Positions 60,854-64,000 of a DNA stretch of 64,000 nucleotides are shown here, piece after piece (position 1 is the first letter of the stretch; the number at the start of each line of letters is the position of its first letter). Source of the stretch: Paraburkholderia haematera (lineage in GTDB: Bacteria > Pseudomonadota > Gammaproteobacteria > Burkholderiales > Burkholderiaceae). The notes beneath the pieces were generated by a model. The model had not been told where the DNA came from. It worked only from the letters and a program-made list of their open reading frames with translations, and ran no database searches. Position numbers and translations under genes: made by a program. Location of the stretch: contig NZ_CAJNBK010000005.1 in NCBI RefSeq assembly GCF_905220975.1, positions 186,001 through 250,000 on the forward strand, given 5' to 3'.

Positions 60854-60952
60854 GGCGGAAGCATAAGATTTTCTAGGGGATCGACTAACTTATCATCGTT
60901 TGCCAGCGGGCGCCGAAAAACCGATAGTTTCGGCTTCATATAAGGAGCGGCG
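60854..60952. promoter_or_regulatory. LysR/beta-lactamase divergent promoter
   Basis: The 99 bases between the two starts include an AT-rich core (about 60863-60900) and one or more T-N11-A candidates typical of LysR operators. Overlapping back-to-back promoters are expected here. I could not fix a single operator by eye. Confidence 0.45.
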
Positions 60953-61888
60953 ATGGTCACAAGACGGAAGTTCGCGGGCGCGATGCTCGGCGTTTCGATA
61001 GCTGGAGTTGCGGTTGGGAGCGGCGGCGCGTTGGGGAAAGTGGTGAAGGCGGGCGCTGCAAAGCAGGGCGGCGGCGTGGCCAAAGCGGACGCGATCCGTC
61101 AGCGGCTCGCGCAGATCGAAGCGGAAAGCGGCGGGCGGCTCGGCGTTTCGATCGTCGATACGACGTCCGGATTGCATGCCGGTCTACGGACGGACGAGCG
61201 TTTTCCGATGTGCAGCACATTCAAGCTGCTGGCGGCGGGTTTTGTGCTGACGCGCGTGGATCACGGGCAGGAGAATCTGGAGCGGCGCGTCGTGTTTTCC
61301 AACAGCGATCTTGTGCCGTACTCGCCGGCTACCAGCCAGCACACCCGCGAGCGTACCGGTGAGGCGGGGATGAGCGTCGCCGACTTGTGCAAGGCGGCCA
61401 TTACGCTCAGCGACAACACCGCGGCCAATCTGCTGCTGGCGAGCTTTGGCGGCCCCGCCGCTTTGACCGCGTTCGCGCGTAGTCTCGGCGATGGCATCAC
61501 GCGTCTGGACCGCAACGAGCCGACGCTGAACGAAGCGACACCCGGCGATCCGCGCGACACCACCACGCCCAACGCGATGCTCGGCAATCTGCGCGAGCTG
61601 CTGCTGGGCGAGCGCTTGTCCGCGTCGTCGCGTGCGCAATGGCTGGCCTGGCTCGCCGCCAACCAGACCGGCGGCGAACGGATTCGCGCGAAGCTGCCCA
61701 AGGATTGGGGTGTCGGCGATAAAACCGGCACCGGGGATCACGGTACGGCAAACGACGTCGCGATTCTGTGGCCGCCGGGACGCGGGCCGATTCTCGTGGC
61801 GGTCTACCTCACGGAGACGAGCGGCGATGCGGCGCGCTGCAATGCGGCGATTGCTAATGTCGGCGCGCTGGTGGTGGCGTCCGTCTGA
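60953..61888 (+). CDS. penA: Class A beta-lactamase (PenA-type)
   Basis: The 311-residue protein hydrolyses beta-lactams in the periplasm. It has a twin-arginine-like signal (M-V-T-R-R-K-F-A-G-A, hydrophobic stretch), as reported for Burkholderia PenA enzymes. Active-site motifs: S-T-F-K with the nucleophile at residue 88, S-D-N about 60 residues later, the omega-loop E-P-T-L-N-E-A, and K-T-G-T-G-D-H-G. GGAG lies before ATG 60953. The divergent LysR gene indicates inducibility. Spectrum cannot be deduced. Confidence 0.88.
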   Translation: MVTRRKFAGAMLGVSIAGVAVGSGGALGKVVKAGAAKQGGGVAKADAIRQRLAQIEAESGGRLGVSIVDTTSGLHAGLRTDERFPMCSTFKLLAAGFVLTRVDHGQENLERRVVFSNSDLVPYSPATSQHTRERTGEAGMSVADLCKAAITLSDNTAANLLLASFGGPAALTAFARSLGDGITRLDRNEPTLNEATPGDPRDTTTPNAMLGNLRELLLGERLSASSRAQWLAWLAANQTGGERIRAKLPKDWGVGDKTGTGDHGTANDVAILWPPGRGPILVAVYLTETSGDAARCNAAIANVGALVVASV

Positions 61889-61921
61889 TGGTGTAGGGCC
61901 TGCTCAGTGTGTCCTCGTCAC

Positions 61922-64000
61922 TCATTGCATCATCTCCGGCGGCAACGGTGGAAGCGCCGGCACCGATCCAGCTTTACCGACGACGCCTGAAGCAAGCCCC
62001 TGTGGGACAAAAATCCGCTCAGGCATCCTGAAGCCGCGCAGCTTCAGCAGGTCGAGCGGTCCGGCACCGACCTGCGTGCGCAGCACGTAGCGCAGGGGGG
62101 CGGCATCCGGCTGATCCCACGTCAGTTGGTAACGGGTGCTGTCGAGCGGCTTGACCTGAGCTTTCGCGAGCAGCCGGAGGAACGCCCAGTCACCGGTGGC
62201 GTCGAATGCCTGGCGCAGGCCGGCGTTGACCATCTCCCACATCAGGCCTGTGTGTCCGTTCAGACCATTGCCCGGCCACGTGAGCGCGGTCCACGATTCC
62301 CGCTGGTTGAAGTAGGAGAGCGGCGTGCCGTCGACGATGAGTTCGGTGCGCGTCACGTTGACCGATGGCAGCGCCATGATCTCGAAGCGATAGCCTGCGT
62401 CACCCTGCGCGTATAGCCGCGCGCCGAGCGTCGAAAGTAGCCGGATTGCCGCGATAAACGCCGGATCGAATTGCAGCGCCTGGGGGCGCAGTTCGTCCGG
62501 TACCCACTGGTCGCCTTGCTGCTTTAACACGCCCGCCAGTTGTGTCGTCATGAAGCGGGCAATGAGGCCGGTGTCGGGACGCACATAGCGTCCGAGTTCG
62601 GCGAAGGACGCGTCGGCATTCGTGTCGAAGAACGGATACCGTCCATTCATGGCCGCGTTGAATGGTGCTGTGACGCTGGCGCGCCATGCTTCGTTAAGGC
62701 TCGCGGCGGCTGGCTGCAGAATGGTTTGCCATGCGGTGTCGAGTGGACGTGCAAACAGCGCGTCGCCGAAGCCGGCCCACGCTGTGCCGAGGCTTGCGGC
62801 TGTGAGCGCTGCGTCGTCGCGTGCCAGGGCGAGTTCCGAGAGCTTGCCCTGGAACACGGCTTGGGCGAGCGAGCGCGCCATCGCCTGCGCATCGGGGCTG
62901 GCCGCGATCTGCTGGAGCTTCAGGCGCATCGTGGTCGCGACCGTCAGGTAGTGCGCGAGGCTCACACCATTGAGCGTCGCGGGTGCCTTCGACGCGTTGC
63001 TTCCGTTGTTCGCGCCCGTGCCACTGCTTGTGCCACTGTCTGTGCCGGTGTCACCCATCAGCGCGAGCAGGGGGCCGAACGGTTTGTCGAGCGGGTTCAC
63101 GACCGTCGCCTGGGTTTTGTCGTCGCTGCCGACGCCCCGCAGGAAATCCCCTTGGGGGATCAGGCTCTTGGCCTTGCGCACCAGCGTATCGCTCAGCGCC
63201 TGCGACGGACGGCCCGCCTGCGCCTCGTACTGCACGGACTTCATCAGTGCAATCAGCGGCGAGGTCTGCGCGTCTGCCAGGCGGGTAAGCTGGTCGATCG
63301 CCCCGTTCAGATTCGCTGCCGGTTGCCACTGGATGCTGTTGAGCATGCCCTGCCATGCAGCGGCGTATTCCGCGAAATAGCGTGCAGAGAGACGCTGCTT
63401 CAGATCGTCGCTCGCGCGTTTCTCGTCGATGGGCGTTGTCGTCGTGAGAGTCTTCTGCACGACTACCGTGTTGACGGATTGCACGGGTCCGCCATCCCCC
63501 GAGGCGACTTCCTTGGGGGTGCCGGATAGTACCCAGTCGCCGTTCACACGCCTCTCGCGCGAGGCCTTGTCGATCTCCTCCGCGATCATGCCGTCCCACG
63601 CCGCACGCGTGTAGATACCCGGCACGGTCCGCGCGCTGGTGAAAAGCCCGCGCGCATCGGCGCCGTTCAGCAAGGTCGTGAGCGAAGCATCCGCGTACTT
63701 GCCCTTGGCGTCGTCAATGATGCTCTGGTAGACCGTGTCGTCGGCGTTCGCAAGACCGATCTGGTTGACGAGCGTATTGCGCGCGGCGGTCACGATGGAC
63801 TCCGATGCATTGATGCGCCATTCGGGGTGCGCCTTCAGGTGGTTCGCATAGAAGCCGGCGAGCCGCTGCGATGTGTCGAGCCACTCGCCGGTCGACATCG
63901 CAGGGGACGCAGGCCACGAGGCGAGGATCTGGTCCTTCAGAAACGCTGGATCGGTGCGGCGGGGTTCGGTCAGCATCAGGTACGTCTTGAGCGCGTTATA
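61922..64000 (-). CDS. tssM: T6SS inner-membrane core protein TssM (IcmF/VasK), 5' end outside the window
   Basis: The leftward frame is open to the window edge; the last bases add Y-N-A-L-K-T-Y-L directly ahead of M-L-T-E-P-R-R, the conserved TssM segment. About 692 residues of the periplasmic C-terminal half are present, with Gly/Ser/Asn-rich insertion T-D-S-G-T-S-S-G-T-G-A-N-N-G. The conserved end has W-T-A-L-T-W-P, G-D-W-A-F-L-R-L-L-A-K-A and a beta-domain. TssM with TssL and TssJ forms the membrane complex. The gene converges with the beta-lactamase gene (33-base gap). The rest of the T6SS cluster presumably lies to the right. Confidence 0.88.
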   Translation of the reverse strand, partial: YNALKTYLMLTEPRRTDPAFLKDQILASWPASPAMSTGEWLDTSQRLAGFYANHLKAHPEWRINASESIVTAARNTLVNQIGLANADDTVYQSIIDDAKGKYADASLTTLLNGADARGLFTSARTVPGIYTRAAWDGMIAEEIDKASRERRVNGDWVLSGTPKEVASGDGGPVQSVNTVVVQKTLTTTTPIDEKRASDDLKQRLSARYFAEYAAAWQGMLNSIQWQPAANLNGAIDQLTRLADAQTSPLIALMKSVQYEAQAGRPSQALSDTLVRKAKSLIPQGDFLRGVGSDDKTQATVVNPLDKPFGPLLALMGDTGTDSGTSSGTGANNGSNASKAPATLNGVSLAHYLTVATTMRLKLQQIAASPDAQAMARSLAQAVFQGKLSELALARDDAALTAASLGTAWAGFGDALFARPLDTAWQTILQPAAASLNEAWRASVTAPFNAAMNGRYPFFDTNADASFAELGRYVRPDTGLIARFMTTQLAGVLKQQGDQWVPDELRPQALQFDPAFIAAIRLLSTLGARLYAQGDAGYRFEIMALPSVNVTRTELIVDGTPLSYFNQRESWTALTWPGNGLNGHTGLMWEMVNAGLRQAFDATGDWAFLRLLAKAQVKPLDSTRYQLTWDQPDAAPLRYVLRTQVGAGPLDLLKLRGFRMPERIFVPQGLASGVVGKAGSVPALPPLPPEMMQ

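Overview
The window looks like a chromosomal accessory region of a Burkholderiaceae bacterium, most likely Paraburkholderia or Burkholderia. The reasons are the high-GC coding style, a PenR/PenA-type LysR-beta-lactamase pair, a YbfB-type MFS carrier, cepacian-style exopolysaccharide genes and type VI secretion (T6SS) genes of the kind seen in that family. No rRNA, tRNA, CRISPR array or intact insertion sequence was seen.

Layout. (1) 1-4.4 kb: T6SS accessory island with a tandemly duplicated lipoprotein-PAAR cassette (one lipoprotein frameshifted, one PAAR truncated), two membrane proteins and the tail of an IS200/IS605 OrfB (TnpB-like) gene. (2) 4.5-12.8 kb: an intact Sfp-type phosphopantetheinyl transferase facing a degenerate homologue whose operon lies behind a Fur-like box, followed by housekeeping or stress genes (MFS carrier, FMN 2-hydroxyacid dehydrogenase, zinc ribbon, adenosine-specific kinase, Ap4A phosphorylase, Lrp regulator). 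(3) 13-35.7 kb: an exopolysaccharide (EPS) locus with WcaJ-like initiator, YjbH, Wzy, Wzx, Wza, Wzb, Wzc and about six glycosyltransferases. Three of its intergenic regions each carry a sigma-54-like -24/-12 element with GTTAC-type boxes about 115-160 bp upstream. A UDP-glucose dehydrogenase gene inside it has lost almost all of its middle. (4) 36-37.9 kb: a DHA2 drug exporter operon. (5) 38.2-59.7 kb: the most interesting region, described below. (6) 59.9-61.9 kb: the LysR/class A beta-lactamase pair. (7) 61.9 kb to the end: the 3' part of T6SS tssM.

Region 5 reads as one uncharacterised peptide-secretion system. Five small genes encode precursors with a shared leader (D-L ... L-D-x-x-A-M ... 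G-G) and Asn-rich, mostly cysteine-free cores. A seven-part export and control set accompanies them: a C39-peptidase ABC transporter with two N-terminal cNMP-binding-like domains, an HlyD-family adaptor, a TolC-family lipoprotein, a parvulin-type prolyl isomerase, a two-FHA membrane protein, a membrane Ser/Thr kinase and a PP2C phosphatase. A caspase-like/SUMF1 fusion, two DUF4399 proteins and an LRAT-domain protein sit among them. The transporter operon ends in a sigma-54 enhancer-binding protein, and three peptide genes have sigma-54-like promoters. Two of these share a CCAACA-N13-TGTTGG inverted repeat at the same distance, a candidate activator site. My inference is that threonine phosphorylation controls assembly or opening of a type I exporter, much as PpkA/Fha/PppA control some T6SSs, while the activator controls cargo supply.

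All functional calls come from reading motifs by eye. No database search or alignment was run.
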